Source: Amoebophrya sp. A120 | Lineage: Eukaryota > Sar > Dinophyceae > Syndiniales > Amoebophryaceae | Length of the DNA: 64,000 nucleotides | Reading direction: 5' to 3' | NCBI GenBank assembly: GCA_905178155.1 | Contig: CAJINV010000011.1 | Span: 1,819,216 to 1,883,215, forward strand | Shown: one piece after another, positions 43,112 to 54,779 of the stretch | How positions within the stretch are numbered: position 1 is the first letter of the stretch | Layout of the letters: the number at the start of each line of letters is the position of its first letter | Program-made: the position numbers and the translations under genes | The notes under the pieces: model-generated | What the model saw: only the letters and a program-made list of their open reading frames with translations | Told to the model about the DNA's origin: nothing | Database searches by the model: none

Positions 43112-44725
43112 TTAGTTAAGGTGGGGATTCTGAAAGTAACCGCCGGAGGCTACCTTCGTGTCGCGCGCCGCGGGGAGATTTAGGCGACTCTCTGCCATGA
43201 ACCCCGTTTGGTGCGATGTCGACTGCTGCGGCTGAATCCCCATGGAGAACTGCTGCTGCTGCTGCTGCTGCGTCACCACGGCCCACGGATTCCGCAACCT
43301 CTGGCCGTTCTGCACCACCGGCAGGTTCAAGTTGAAGTAATCCCGTGGGTGCGCCTCCAGGAATGTGGTGTGGTGCGTGGAAAGGTAGTTCTCGATAGAC
43401 TGGCGGTTCGACAACTGGATTTCTCCGCTGAGGCAGATTTCCAGTGCCTCAAGCACGTATGCTGCGGACCGCAGAAACGGACTGTCTGGGTTTATGTGTT
43501 CGGTGCGGTCGTTGTCGGCCTTGTACTGAAACTGGCAATACCGATCGAAGTAGCGCAATATCTGCGCAGACCGCGACCGGGCCTGCAAGTCAATATGTTT
43601 TGTGTCAAGAACGGGGAAAGAACAACGAATAAAAAGCTTACGCTTCCGGTTCATATTCATATTCTTATCATATCTTCAGTTCTTGTTATTTCATATTTCC
43701 TTCTAACCTTGGTAATGAAGAAAAGAAGCGTAGTCTGTACCACTCCAATCAGCGCACCGCTTTTGATTTGTTTGAAAGCGTCCAAACTGTCTCCCTTCGT
43801 GATCTCGGCGATGAACTCCATCACGTTCTCGATCGTGTGGGAATCGTGGATCATGTCCCGCAAACCCAGTGAAGTGGACTCGAACTTTATGTAGTCGCGC
43901 AGCTGAGCGATGGTGGCCTGCAACAGCTCGTTCTTGTCGCTCCGATCCACATCTTGTTGTTTTATCCACCAGGTAACTAAGCGTCATCGCCACCAAATGT
44001 TTGACAAAGATTTAAAGCAAAGAACAGAGCAAGAGACTCAGATGCACTGACAACTTACTTAAACTTCTTTGTTTGTCCCATCTATGAGAAGACCTCTCTG
44101 CTCCTATGAAACATGTGCTTGCACACTTTGCATCTGCGTCCTGCCATCGAGCGACCATGAAACTTGTATTGGTTTCCTTGGGACGATGATGCGGAGTTTT
44201 TTTCTGTCGATACTGACCCCGTGCAACCTGGTAATCAGCTCGTTCTGGTTTTGCGTCAGCTTATTGCACGTTTCCGCGTTGGCCCGGCCAATGTTCTCCG
44301 TCCTTATCACCCAGAGCCACTGCATTACTTCCCGGTCGAGGGGATCCGGACGCGATGCAATTTCGCTCATCACCTGGACCGATTCATGTACTTGGGCAGT
44401 TTCTGACTGGTATTGGTAGATCTCTGTAGCTGCAGGATTGCATCTGCATGTTGAGAAGCTACTTCCAAAAACCTCATTTTAAAGCAAAAATGATGAACCT
44501 AAATCTCCTAGATCGATATACCAGTTGCACAGCCTGCTGCGGTCTTGCCGGAGAAATCATGTAGTATCTTCTGAGAAGTTGCTCCATTTCTGCATCGAAG
44601 GCCGCACTTCGTTCATTGTATCGCGCACCCGCACTAGGGGCGAGGATGGGCGGCTGCACGATCTGGTTGTTTTCCTGGGGTCCACCGGCAGGAGCACCAG
44701 GACCTCTCAAAAAGAACCGTCTCAT
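43112..44725 (-). CDS. Unrecognised helical protein, four exons
   Basis: Start at ATG 44725 (M-R-R-F-F-L-R-G-P-G). Exon 1 44725-44522 is Gly/Pro-rich then helical. Exon 2 (about 44440-44230) contains VMQWLWVIRTENIGRANAET. Exon 3 (about 43955-43711) contains DYIKFESTSLGLRDMIHD and a hydrophobic stretch GALIGVVQTTLLFFI that could be a membrane helix. Exon 4 (from about 43587) has EALEICLSGEIQLSNRQSI, a 7-Gln run and the stop at 43112. The exon 1 to exon 2 junction does not fit in phase with the sites I chose, so that boundary is tentative. No family was recognised and no introner is present. Confidence 0.55.
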
Positions 44726-46414
44726 GGGGACAACTCACTACGGGTGTCAGCTACTTAAATTGAAAAAGGAAAGTCGTAATATTTGGTTGGTTGGCTGAGT
44801 CTGTTGTTGAGGTTCGCTGTCTTTATTCCTTCGCTTCTTATTTCAATACCAGGCTAATGTTGTACTTTCGCTCCCATTCACAACCAATACCAATCCGGAA
44901 TCGAAACCAAGTTCGACTTCAAAAAAAATCTTCTTGATCCCTAAATTTCTAATCGACTACGACTTTTCATTTTTTTCAGTTACGAGCCACTGAAAAACAA
45001 AAAGAAAATCATGAACATATGTGAAGCGTGGCTCCACTTGCGCAAGAAAATATACACTATTACTGTCTGATATCGATGCATGGCTGCATACGATCCTCTC
45101 GTTCGCTCACCCACAAGGTCTTCCAAGTGTTTATGTACGTGTTTGTTTCAACATGTACGCGGTACACAAGCTTTCCCGATCGGAAGTGAAATACGATGTG
45201 ATCGACATTGACGTGGACAGAAGAAATGATGACGACACCCAGATGGAATTAGACGTCGTCTACCATAACCCCTTTAACCTTTAAATATGTGACATATTGT
45301 ATAGTTAAGCAACCACGACCCAGGACTGCCATATGGAGAACATACGATTTTGCTAGTGCCTGTGGTGGATGTCCGCTTTGATAAAAAAAATCGAATCGCG
45401 AATATCAATCTTGAGAACGCAGAGCAAGTGCGAGTGGTGAGAGAACGACGCTCCGTACCGTCACTACCACTGGAGAAACTTGCGTCTATCATCTTTCTCG
45501 CTCGTTGTGAAGAAATACAAAGTACAGAAAGCCCAACATGGTGAAAGCGAGGTGGTACAATTTCACACGGCATCCTGCGGAATTTATTGCAGATTTTGCT
45601 TCAATAAATATCATCAATCATGGACATACATAAAAGGTCAGCTGCTATTGAAGAAAGACGCCGTGAAGAGGACATGCTTTTCGCGCCCGTTCATCATTGC
45701 GAGACTAGGACGTGGAGGAGTGTTTTCGAGGGTGGTGAGTAGCGACAAGGCCCGCCAGGCCAAAGAGCTCGGCGGAGCGGTTGCAAAAGCCGAGAGCATA
45801 TTTTTGACACCCATCTAGATTTGAACTAGGACGTTAGGCCCGCGGCGCCAGCCGCAGCACGCGGGGGGAAGTAAATGCACAAATGACAAACATCTGCGCA
45901 TAAAATGGGAAGGAATCATGCAAAGATCAGCACGAGAGTGCAGCAGCGCCAAAGCGCGCCGGCAGAACGAAGCGCTCTCCCTGTTCCCTCCTTCTCGCAA
46001 TCGTTGATACGACAGCAACACAGATCCCTTCGTATCACAAGACGCATCTGGTCCATTTCGGTTCGCGAAATCAAAACAGCATAGTACTGTTTCACGATTT
46101 AGTCTTCTTGAAATAGTGTTTTCGTTGAAGCAAAAAACTCCTAGCGAAACAAAAGCATTCATTTTTTGCACCTGAGCCGATGCCTCAATTTATTATGCAT
46201 CTACAGGTCGCTTTTTGTTTTCCATTTCCGTGCAGAAGATGAAATCTCAATTTTTCTGTGGTACAAGAGGCAACCAAAAGTTTCCTTTGAGTTTGGCTAT
46301 CTTCCGCAAAACTTGTAACTACCAGCGAATCAATCGTACAACATGATCGGACTACATTTCCTCCTGGCCATCAACATGAAGATCTTGTTCACCGAGGTGG
46401 AGGACCTAGGTGTA
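44726..46414. other. Intergenic region
   Basis: About 1.7 kb with no firmly supported gene. A 31-codon plus-strand frame at 45538-45633 was noted but not accepted. Confidence 0.5.
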
Positions 46415-47190
46415 CTACTGAAGCCGTGCGTCGGAAACGTGGAACAGGGCGACTTCTAGATTCATGAAGGCTGCGTCGTTTTTCTCGAATATGCCCAAGA
46501 CCTGGTCGTCGGAGGGCGTCAGAAACGCGAGCACTTCGTTGAGACCGTGCATTGGGTATGCCATGCAAATATGTTTGGGTCTCCTCGAAACTTGTCATGC
46601 TAGCTGCGTCGCGTATCCTAAGAAGGCCACAAGTCGTGATAAGTTGTGATGGCTCAGCATGGGAAGTTTCTGAGCTTCTAGAGTAGCTCCAGTTCGGGTT
46701 GCCTATTCTGCATGACAAACACAAACTGCACTTCTGCATGACAGAAAAAAAGGGGGCTTTCCTTTTGCGTAACTGGCATCACAGACATGTGACGAGTCTT
46801 GCCAGCCGAGCATGACAAACCTTGCATTCTTCCAGACCCAGACATATTTGCATGGGATACTGGGTTTTTCCCGACAATCTCTTCGATTGACTGGACTGTT
46901 GGCAGATGCGGGTTGCGGCCGTTCGGCCCCACAGTCTTCATGACATCGACCCAGCTAACCAGCAAGATCTCGTCGAGTATGCCCCGCACTAGATCTGGCC
47001 GCGGGAATTTTTCGCCGACCCAGTACCGCACTTCGCGTCGCGTTTCTGAGCGCGCCACGTACACGAATCGTGTGTCGAGAGTATTCATGTCGTCCCCGAC
47101 CAGTGGAAAGAGAACGCACTGTCCATTGTTAACCCGGAGTTCCAGAACTTGCGCCCCGCGCTGGTCAGCAGGCATAAGCGGTCGACTCAT
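46415..47190 (-). CDS. Conserved-looking protein of unknown function, 155 residues
   Basis: Start ATG 47190 (M-S-R-P-L-M-P-A-D). Two segments are joined by removing the introner 46557-46859 plus one 5-bp copy, giving G-K-N-P-M-H-G-L-N-E-V-L-A-F. The stop TAG is at 46415-46417. The protein has alternating hydrophobic strands (QVLELRVNNGQCVLFPLVG, RFVYVARSETRREVRYWVG) followed by helices (GILDEILLVSWVDVMKTVG), so it looks like a compact globular fold. No signal peptide or membrane helix is seen. The C-terminal end FLTPSDDQVLGIFEKND is well formed. I do not recognise the family. Confidence 0.65.
46557..46859. mobile_element. Introner, class 1, in the 46.4-47.2 kb gene
   Basis: 303 bp. Left end TATGCCATGCAAATATG, right end CATATTTGCATGGGATA, right arm TTCCAGACCCAGACATA. 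Duplication TTGGG versus CTGGG (46552-46556, 46860-46864). Confidence 0.9.
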
Positions 47191-47282
47191 CGTGAAGTTT
47201 AAATCGCCCTGATTGTATTTTTGTTCGCAATTTTGATTCCCGTTAGGTCATTCTTCTTCTCCGGAGCGTGATACTCAGCATA

Positions 47283-48302
47283 TCACGCACACTTTGAACG
47301 ATAATAAGTCAAGTAGAAAGTAAAACGTTTCTGGTATACGGGAAGCGCGACGTGGTAAAATATTTCTCGACGCCACTCTGTAGCCGCCTTACGCGCCAAA
47401 GCTGATTGTACACAGGAGGGCAGGCCATGACCAGTCCCGAAAGCCGGGGTGGTGCCAAAGCGGCACGGGTGCACCGGTGCCATCGTGTCATTTCGGTGCA
47501 AGTACAGCAAGATGCAAGCGGCCATGGCAGCGGCTCCGAAACCTTCTATCCTTATGACGGAGATGGTCTCCAATCCGACCCTTTTGATTAGGAAGTACAA
47601 TGTCTGGGAGACAAGGGCGTAGATGCTGTCTTCGCATGGAATGTCGGTCCACCGCAAGACCTCGCTTCCGTCGGCTGAGGGGTAGTGGTCACCTAAGTTT
47701 CATACTAGCATCGTTTCAACGACAGACTCAGATTACCTGCAGATGCTTTATCTGCAACGAGGAGGAGCTCTAGCATGAGCGCAACATTCTTACTAGTCAC
47801 AAGCACTGCAGTACGTACCTCTCCTTCTTGTCGCAGGCACGACGTGAACCGATCTTACCGCAGCGATTTCCAAATGGCGCACGGGATGCAGAGCACCGGA
47901 GTCTATGACTTGTATTGGCATACGCTGCGCGGTTCCCCACGGAGTAACAGTGGGCGGATGGCGACTCACGCATGTAGCTGGTGCGGGGAGGGACTCCATC
48001 TGATTTTGTACTTGATCATCCGCAACTGCAACAGCAAAACTCGTGTGATCGCTGGGAGATGAATCTGGGAAATTCAATATTGGCACCCTTTCCAAATCGC
48101 GGCCCTCGACAAATGCCATGACCGCACCGGGAACCGACAACTGCGACCTTGATGGCCCGTGGACGCCGCTAAAGTATCCACGACTAGCTCGGAAGGAATT
48201 CACGACGCCGCTGAAGTATCCACGGGACACCGCTAAAGCCTCCCCGCTGTGGCCTAGCTCGGAAGGAATCTCTTCATCCGGCTGATGAGGTTCCCTCCTC
48301 AT
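47283..48302 (-). CDS. Unrecognised protein, paralogue of the 50.7-52.5 kb gene
   Basis: Start ATG 48302 (M-R-R-E-P-H-Q-P-D). Exon 1 runs to 47822 at GAGAG|GTACGTAC. Exon 2 is 47693-47283, after TTAG. The intron is phase 1. Exon 1 is disordered, holds a short internal repeat (S-R-G-Y-F-S-G-V twice) and the motif AFVEGRDLERVPILNFPD. Exon 2 is globular and helical (VLRWTDIPCEDSIYALV; AAAMAACILLYLHRND) with a stop at 47283. The paralogue at 50666-52512 has the same order and a phase 1 intron at the corresponding place. Function unknown. Confidence 0.6.
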
Positions 48303-49179
48303 CTTATCGTTTCTATTTCCAAATCCAAATCGCTGGAGAACCTAATTCTTCTTGCAGCAAGCCAGGATGCGGACTACCTATCGAGGAAAACATCACCGAG
48401 ATCTGGTAGTACTAGCACTAGCAGTACAAATGTATGAACCGCATAAAAGTCAAGATTTTGAGAATTTTGGGACCTAAAATGCAAATGTGGCACGCATGCT
48501 TCAACCAGGTCATCTAGTTTGATGTATGGACATAAAAACCTCAAACCGATCCTGTTGTCATTTTTGCAGGAGCTATTTTGAGCAATTTTGAATTCAATTC
48601 TATTTTACTCGATATTATGAACCGCATAAAAAAAAGTTCATCTTATCTATGGCACCAGTGATGAACTACAGTGGACACGTTTTGACATTGATGAATGAGA
48701 ATACGAGGCACGACGCTCACTCCGATTGCGACTCTCTTTGAGCCAACAGCTCACAGCATCGCTCTACAGGTTGTAGCGTGTTTCACATGTTCCAGGGTGT
48801 ATCTAAGTGTGAATCTCGGCACTGAAACCTACTGGCCGATTGGCAAAAAAAACAGGTAGACAAATGTAAAAAAACATTCCCCAAAAAACGACTTTCTCAT
48901 GCGACGCTACGATAGTAGTACGATGTACACGATACAGAAAAAAGCGAAACCGAGTAGCAACGACCGATCAGAAAAAGCAAGATCTTGACCGATGAAGATA
49001 GGTGTGAACATCCTGTGAACAACAATCGCCACAGAGCTGACTCATGTCTCACTCGGAACGACCGAGGGCGAGCCACATTGATACCATCAAATGCGAAAAA
49101 TGTTCTTCTACAATCAGAAGCTTCGTCCTGTAGAAGAGGCAGAACCAGAAGACGAGTCTCCCTTTCCTCTTTGTAAAGT
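48303..49179. other. AT-rich intergenic region
   Basis: About 0.9 kb without a supported gene. The word ATGAACCGCATAAAA occurs twice (near 48433 and 48617); nothing else is notable. Confidence 0.5.
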
Positions 49180-49473
49180 TCATATGTTGCCGTAGAAATC
49201 CAAATCACGCACAGGCGGTGTTGATTCGATCGTCTCCAGTTGCAGATTTGGCATCCTGCGAAGGTTTTTCGTTATTGGTTTTGGAGCAGGAAAAGAAGTT
49301 CTGAATTTAGAGCATTTCGTTGTAGTTGGAGCCGGGGCGTGGCATAATTGGTCGTTTAGTAGGGCTTGCAGTTCCGGAGTTCCAGGGATGGCTAGCGCGC
49401 AGCGCAGGAGGTATTTTTTCACTACCTCGGCATCTGCCCGTCGTTTTCTTTTTCTAATTGCTTTTATTTCCAT
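49180..49473 (-). CDS. Small basic protein or terminal exon, unrecognised
   Basis: An open frame starts at ATG 49473, three bases after a good acceptor (TACTTGCAG), and ends at 49180. It encodes 97 residues beginning with a basic patch (KAIRKRKRRADAEVVKKYLL) and ending in a Pro-rich tail. It may be a short gene or the last exon of the transcript upstream. The phase does not match the donor near 49935 directly. Weak case. Confidence 0.3.
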   Translation of the reverse strand: MEIKAIRKRKRRADAEVVKKYLLRCALAIPGTPELQALLNDQLCHAPAPTTTKCSKFRTSFPAPKPITKNLRRMPNLQLETIESTPPVRDLDFYGNI

Positions 49474-49897
49474 ATTACTGCAAGTAGCAAAATCAATACA
49501 GCAAAGCTTGAGGCTCTGCTGTAGACTTGAAAATAATGAACAATAAATGATCCCGGTCCTCACTGCTACTCTTGGGTTTCTGAAGCGATTTGCTTAAGCA
49601 CGAAGAAAATTCCAAATTACCATTGTATAGATTACCTTACTTGAGAAACGCAAATAGTCGTGCCTTGGTAAGTAACGACAACACGCGATGTGCATCTGGT
49701 GTATGAGTATGCATTTAGCTTTCCACAAAAATTGATAGCGACGGCGCATCAACACACACGACATCGCAAAAAAATAAATATCGTACAGGAGTTGCACCAG
49801 GGCCACTACACATACATTATACAATCGTAGAAACATTTACATTGCCATGTAAAATCAAAATAGAAGCACACAGCAAAAAAAATGTCGAGCTCCATTT

Positions 49898-50482
49898 TTA
49901 CAGAGCGCCAAATAGCATCCGGGATAGGAACTTACGCACGTTTTTTGCGCTTCCCTGTGCGATGACTGCCAGCTTTTCGGCCTCGGAGCCTCCACTTACT
50001 ATTTCCGACGGTTTTCTTGAGGATGCACTGCTGTTGAGGATGAGGAAATTTGCCGACGGGGCCGCTCTTTCGTCTACCGGTGTTCCGCCATCATCGCTTG
50101 GTGTATCCAAGTGTTGATCCGCCAGCAGACCCAACCTCCGCAACTGCGTCTCGATGGAGGAGTTCAAATCGAGCTCCGTGACGGAGACGTCCTCCGGCGC
50201 GAGCGCTAGCGCGGAGACAAGGTAGGAAGCTTCAAACAGCGCAGTGGCCAGGCCGGGCGGCAACAACGGTGCGAACAGCGCAACCGCGCGCCTCCCGGGC
50301 GAAACAAAGGCGTGCACGCCCGACTTGTCCAGCACCTTTGCTGCAGTTCCGAAACGCGGGCGCCAAACCCACTTGTCATCCATGCACCGGAGCTGGAGTT
50401 GTCTGTACGGGCCGGCTCCGCATAACTGAATAATTTGAATTTCGCGTAGTTGTTCGTCTTTATTATGAAGAAAAAAAATCAT
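49898..50482 (-). CDS. Candidate exon, possibly the 3' part of the 50.7-52.5 kb gene
   Basis: 194 codons. The protein-like part begins after TATTCAG at about 50431 (L-C-G-A-G-P-Y-R-Q-L-Q-L-R) and includes DDKWVWRPRFGTAAKV and an Ala/Leu-rich helix (VALFAPLLPPGLATALFEAS). A strong donor (GTGC|GTAAGT) lies near 49935, so the frame's own stop at 49898 is probably intronic. A CAG|GTACAT donor near 50700 in the upstream gene would join it in phase 0. Function unknown. Confidence 0.45.
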   Translation of the reverse strand: MIFFLHNKDEQLREIQIIQLCGAGPYRQLQLRCMDDKWVWRPRFGTAAKVLDKSGVHAFVSPGRRAVALFAPLLPPGLATALFEASYLVSALALAPEDVSVTELDLNSSIETQLRRLGLLADQHLDTPSDDGGTPVDERAAPSANFLILNSSASSRKPSEIVSGGSEAEKLAVIAQGSAKNVRKFLSRMLFGAL

Positions 50483-50665
50483 TTACAGTGCGCAATGAGG
50501 TCATCAAGATCAATAGGCAGATGCAAGACCGGCAACACTATCCAATTGTAGAAAAGCGAAAGCACGATATCACAACGATGAACCTACTTTAAACACGAAG
50601 ATTTTCATCTGTCCGAAAAGCCCCGGGGGCAGGCAAGTTACTGACTTGCGATAATGTGCAGTCTT

Positions 50666-52512
50666 TCAACCATACTTCCGAGAGTCGTGCGAACGACCAT
50701 GTACCTGTAGCTCCCATTCTCGCGCAGCTACTCGAGGTTCTGGATAAACCGGTAGCGGTTTGATGATCCGTAACACGATAGCTAAACTCCGCCCCCGCTC
50801 TGGCGGTGCAATACCTTTTTGGAGCTCGGGTATCCTGGTCGCAACGACTGCCATGGGTTGCTTGCTCCAGTGGCAAAGTAGCATCGCTACCACCAACTGC
50901 GACAACTTCTGGTCCCCTTTCACGTGCAGTTCCGTAAAAGTGTTCGAGTCCAACTGTTTGCCGATCGAAGTCACAAAGAACTGCACAGTGGGCATCAATG
51001 CGAGAACGGTGCAATCCAGGTTTTCTTGAGCGACCGTCCACGTCAGTGTCCGCTCCCAGGCCGCAGCTGCGATTCCGTTTTTGAATGCTATGTGAAAGAA
51101 AATGAAGCGACAATAAGTGGCGGTGCTCGTATTGTTACACCGAAGAGTTGTAGTCAAAAGCAATAGCGAGAAGACAATGACAAACTTGTAGTTCCAAACA
51201 CGTCATCAAACAACATTGTTTCTGAACCACGGATCAGTTAAGATCACTTTCGGTCGTCCTCGTCAGCTCCAGCGTATGGTATACGTTTAAGCACTTGTGC
51301 CCTGCTGCGGCACGAGCACGATCAAGGCAACAAAAACAAATATCAATCTACATCAGCATGGACATAATGGTGCAACATCGTACCAGATTCCTCCGCGGCA
51401 TCTGTTCGGTGCTCCACGAGCTGCACGGAAAGGTCTTTCGAGGCAACTCCATAGGACCGCGCATAGTGGAGGTGAATTTCGGAGGCCAGGGGCTGCGCGG
51501 GCACGGACGAGGACACTGAGGACTTTCGGAACAAAAGCTGCTGTTCTTCCCTGCGGATGACGTAGGTTCCACGAGGGGGCCTCATCCCGTATAGTTTTTT
51601 TGCGGTCGGAAGGATTTCTTGCAGCGGAAACGCACCCCGCGGAAATAGCCGAACAACACTTGGCTCAGCAGATGGACGACGAGGAGCGGTAGTAGGTGGA
51701 CCCTCCGAAGCTGTCGTGCTCTGATTCGACGTTTTGCTCCGGGATTGTCGGTTGTGGTGCGTCGTCTCCGCCCTGCCGGGCTGTGCATCTTGCTGGAGGT
51801 GTCGGCTCTGACGATCTCGCGCCCGCAGCTGACGACGTGCATCGACGGTCACCACTCGCGCTTCTCGTTCTCTCCGCAACCTCGTCCGGGCCGGGTCGTC
51901 CTCATCATTCCCGGACGCTACTCCTGCATACGCGGTCGTTCCCCGTTGGGGAGTGGTGGATGAACAGGAAGAGGACCTCGCCGCTATCACATTGGTGTTT
52001 TGCACCGGGTGCGAATGGCGATTGGTCGTTGCGGTAAAATTTGATGTGCTCGTCTCCCGCTGCGATGAGGACAAAGATACCCGTTGCGACAAGTCGTGCC
52101 CGCGTGCCTCAGGTGGAGGTTCTTGCACACTGGAGAAAGACGACGAAAAAGAATTTCTTGACGCTGCTATCGGACTACGCGGGCGGTCTAGAAGCACAAC
52201 CTCCTCAGGAGCGGTCTGACCAACACCCGATGATCCCGTTGGCAAGTCGGCAGTATCGGGAAACTCCAGTATGGGCTCCCTGTAGATGTCCTGGGCCTCG
52301 ACGAAAGAAATAACGTTACGAACCAGAGACCTCCGCCAATCCTCGAACCATAATGGCTCTGCCCGTTTCGGGAAGTACTGCAGGCGGCACGAAGCCGCCT
52401 GCAGTACGGAAGCCGGTACCACCACAGTTTCCCCTTCGTGACGCTCCGCTGCAATCTCGGGCTCGCCGGGCGGGACTGTGCTATGCTGGTCAGCCGTGAC
52501 GTTACCGCTCAT
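50666..52512 (-). CDS. Unrecognised protein, paralogue of the 47.3-48.3 kb gene
   Basis: Start ATG 52512 (M-S-G-N-V-T-A-D-Q). Exon 1, to about 51389, is Ser/Arg/Gln-rich and disordered but contains SFVEAQDIYREPILEFPD, matching the paralogue's motif. An intron of about 300 bp (TCTG|GTACGA ... ACATAG) in phase 1 leads to exon 2 (about 51088 to 50666): W-E-R-T-L-T-W-T-V, then QLVVAMLLCHWSKQPMAVV and PRVAAREWELQ. Exon 2 aligns by eye with exon 2 of the paralogue (W-T near the start, ..AxxLLxxxxxxxMAxV.., AAxEW). The stop at 50666 may be bypassed by splicing to the 50.4-49.9 kb exon. Confidence 0.6.
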
Positions 52513-53485
52513 CTCAATGTCTAGCTCTAGATGCAGATGAAATTGAGGCTTTTTTCATCTGAATGATAATTTACACTTACAGACTTGCTTTTGAAAAAAT
52601 TCATTTTTACCAAAATCCTGTTTTCCCTTTCTCATAAAAAACCGGCTCATCGAAAACAGATGAAATGCCTTTGCCTACGAAGAAATATAAAAATGAGCAA
52701 GAATCTTATTTCAATGGCACGGAATCACCCGACCACAAAATGATCACCAACGTCATCAACTTGCGATGTACGCATCACACGAGCGCGACGAGATCGGCAT
52801 CGGTGGACGATGGGTCTACACATTAAATCCTGCTGTCGTGATCGTCCACCGTGAGTGTGACATTGATGATCGAGATATCTTTCTAAGACACACCATCCGC
52901 GGAAGGCATAACAAGACAATAGAATACGTACCCGAAGAAAGGTCAACCGTGTTTCACGATAAGTACGATCGTCCCCACGAAGATCTCACTCTTCCGTCCA
53001 GGACTGCACGTTTGCATCTCTTTGTATCGTATGCTTCTTTGTATCTCTGTGTATTTCGAATTCGATCTCCCCGACCAAAGCACATTTTGATTTTGTATAT
53101 ACAATTTTGCATTTTTACGTTCACACGAAATCGATCGCCCTTCCCAAACTTTGCTTCGGAACACGTTTTTGGAACACGTTTTTGAAAAACCTGGTCCGAA
53201 CGATCCGGAAGAAAGTTTCATGCATAGCAAAGAAAATAAGCGGAAGTCGGCGTAAACCAAAAGTTACACGTTGCAACCACGACCCAACGTCTGCTCATTC
53301 TCAAACTCAATTCTCCAGAATTATACAAGTAAGTATAACTCCTATTGCTGAGCTGCGCAAGTTAAAATTTTGTGACGGGGAGGAAAATCGTCCACGCCGA
53401 AGCTTTTTTGGCATTTTTCAAACCTTCCAAAGCTGTCGCGATTTGGGAAGTCGCCCAACGCCCAACGCCCAACGGCCATATTTGC
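52513..53485. other. AT-rich intergenic region
   Basis: About 1 kb with no supported gene. A plus-strand frame of 139 codons at 52766 shows no recognisable protein character. Confidence 0.5.
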
Positions 53486-53935
53486 TCGAAATATTTCGCA
53501 GCTCGAAATATGTTGGAGCTCGAAATATTTTGGAGCTCGAAATATTTTGAAGCTCGAAATATTTTGGTGCTCGAAATATTTTGGAGCTCGAAATATTTTG
53601 CAATATTTCCCAGCCCGAAATATTTCACAGCTCGAAATTAATATTTCCCAGCTCGAAACATTTCCCAACTCGAAACATTTCCCAACTCGAAATATTTCCC
53701 AGCTCGAAATATTTCCCAGCTCGAAACACTTCCAAACTCGAAATATTTCCCAGCTCGAAATATTTCCCAGCTCGAAATACTTCCCAGCTCGAAATATTTC
53801 CCAGCTCCAAAGATTTCCCAGCTCCAAATATTTCCCAGCTCCAAATATTTTGCAACTCCAAAATATTTTCCAAAATATTTTGCAACGCAAAATATTTCGC
53901 GGGCCCCGTCGAAAATATTTCGCAACAAACTCCTA
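53486..53935. repeat. Tandem repeat, 17-bp unit CTCGAAATATTTCCCAG
   Basis: About 25 units. The left third reads mostly CTCGAAATATTTTGGAG, the middle CTCGAAATATTTCCCAG, and the right third drifts to CTCCAAATATTT. Units of 17 bp cycle through all three frames, so long open frames exist on both strands (for example S-W-E-I-F-R-A-G-K-Y-F-E-L-G-N on the minus strand). I treat these as by-products. Confidence 0.92.
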
Positions 53936-54098
53936 AACAAACTCTTCTCCCCGTTTCACTTCCTTACTAAAATCCCTAAGGAAAAAAAACTCAGTTGGTC
54001 GCGCGTCCGAGGAGCGAGAGCAACGCGATCAGGCAGCCGAAGACAGAAGGCGGCGATCGCATTCCTGCGAACTCTACAGGGATTGCAGCGCATCCTCC

Positions 54099-54660
54099 TG
54101 AGAAATCTTTCCCCTGGGTAGCCAGAATTGCTGTGCTAAACACAACAATTCGGGGAAAACAAGCAAAATGCTCCATCCTTTTACCCGTTCCTTCCCACTA
54201 CCCCAATACCCCCTCATTATCCTGATACCCTCCCAGTGCCCTACTGGGAAATCTTTTCCCTGGGTAGCCAGAATTGCTGCGCTAAGCAAAGCAACTCGGG
54301 CAAGAAAGTGAATCTTTCCAATCCCTGCCCAATGTCCTCCAAGTATCCTGAAGATACCCTCCCAACATCCTACAGGAAGCCTTTCCCCTGGGTGGCCAGC
54401 TTTGCTGTGTTAAACACAGCAACTCGGGCAAAAAATCCAATATCCTCCCACTATCCTGATACCCTACCAATATCCTATTGGGAACCCTTTCCCCAGGTAG
54501 TCAGAATTGCTATGCTAAACACAGCAACTCGGACAAAAAATCCAATATCCTCCCACGATCCTGATACCCTCCCAATATCCTCCCGAAAACCCTTTTCCCG
54601 GGTAGCCAGAATTACTGTGCTAAACACAGCAACTCTTGCAAAAAAACCCGAAAAGCCCCA
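54099..54660. repeat. Irregular tandem repeat, about 100-147 bp spacing
   Basis: Five or six units, each containing CCCTGGGTAGCCAGAATTGC, then TGCTAAACACAGCAACTCGG, then runs of CAATATCCTCCCA. Units begin near 54111, 54258, 54388, 54492 and 54597. Spacing varies because the TCCTCCC-rich linker differs in length. Confidence 0.85.
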
Positions 54661-54779
54661 AAATCCCCCCTGGAAATACCCTCGGGCCATCTCCGCCCGG
54701 GATTCCGCCTGGATATGCCTTGAGGCGTCTTGCTTCGCCTGAAATTGCAGCAGCGCCCGCGGTGCAAGTGCCTTCTCAA

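Noticed and set aside
45538-45633. A 31-codon plus-strand frame starting M-V-K-A-R-W-Y-N-F
   Set aside because: It resembles a small-protein start but has no recognised family, lies on the opposite strand to every supported gene, and has no clear splice partner.
53547-53970. Repetitive proteins of the K-Y-F-E-L-G-N type
   Set aside because: They are products of a 17-bp tandem repeat without stop codons in several frames; there is no start context or flanking coding sequence.
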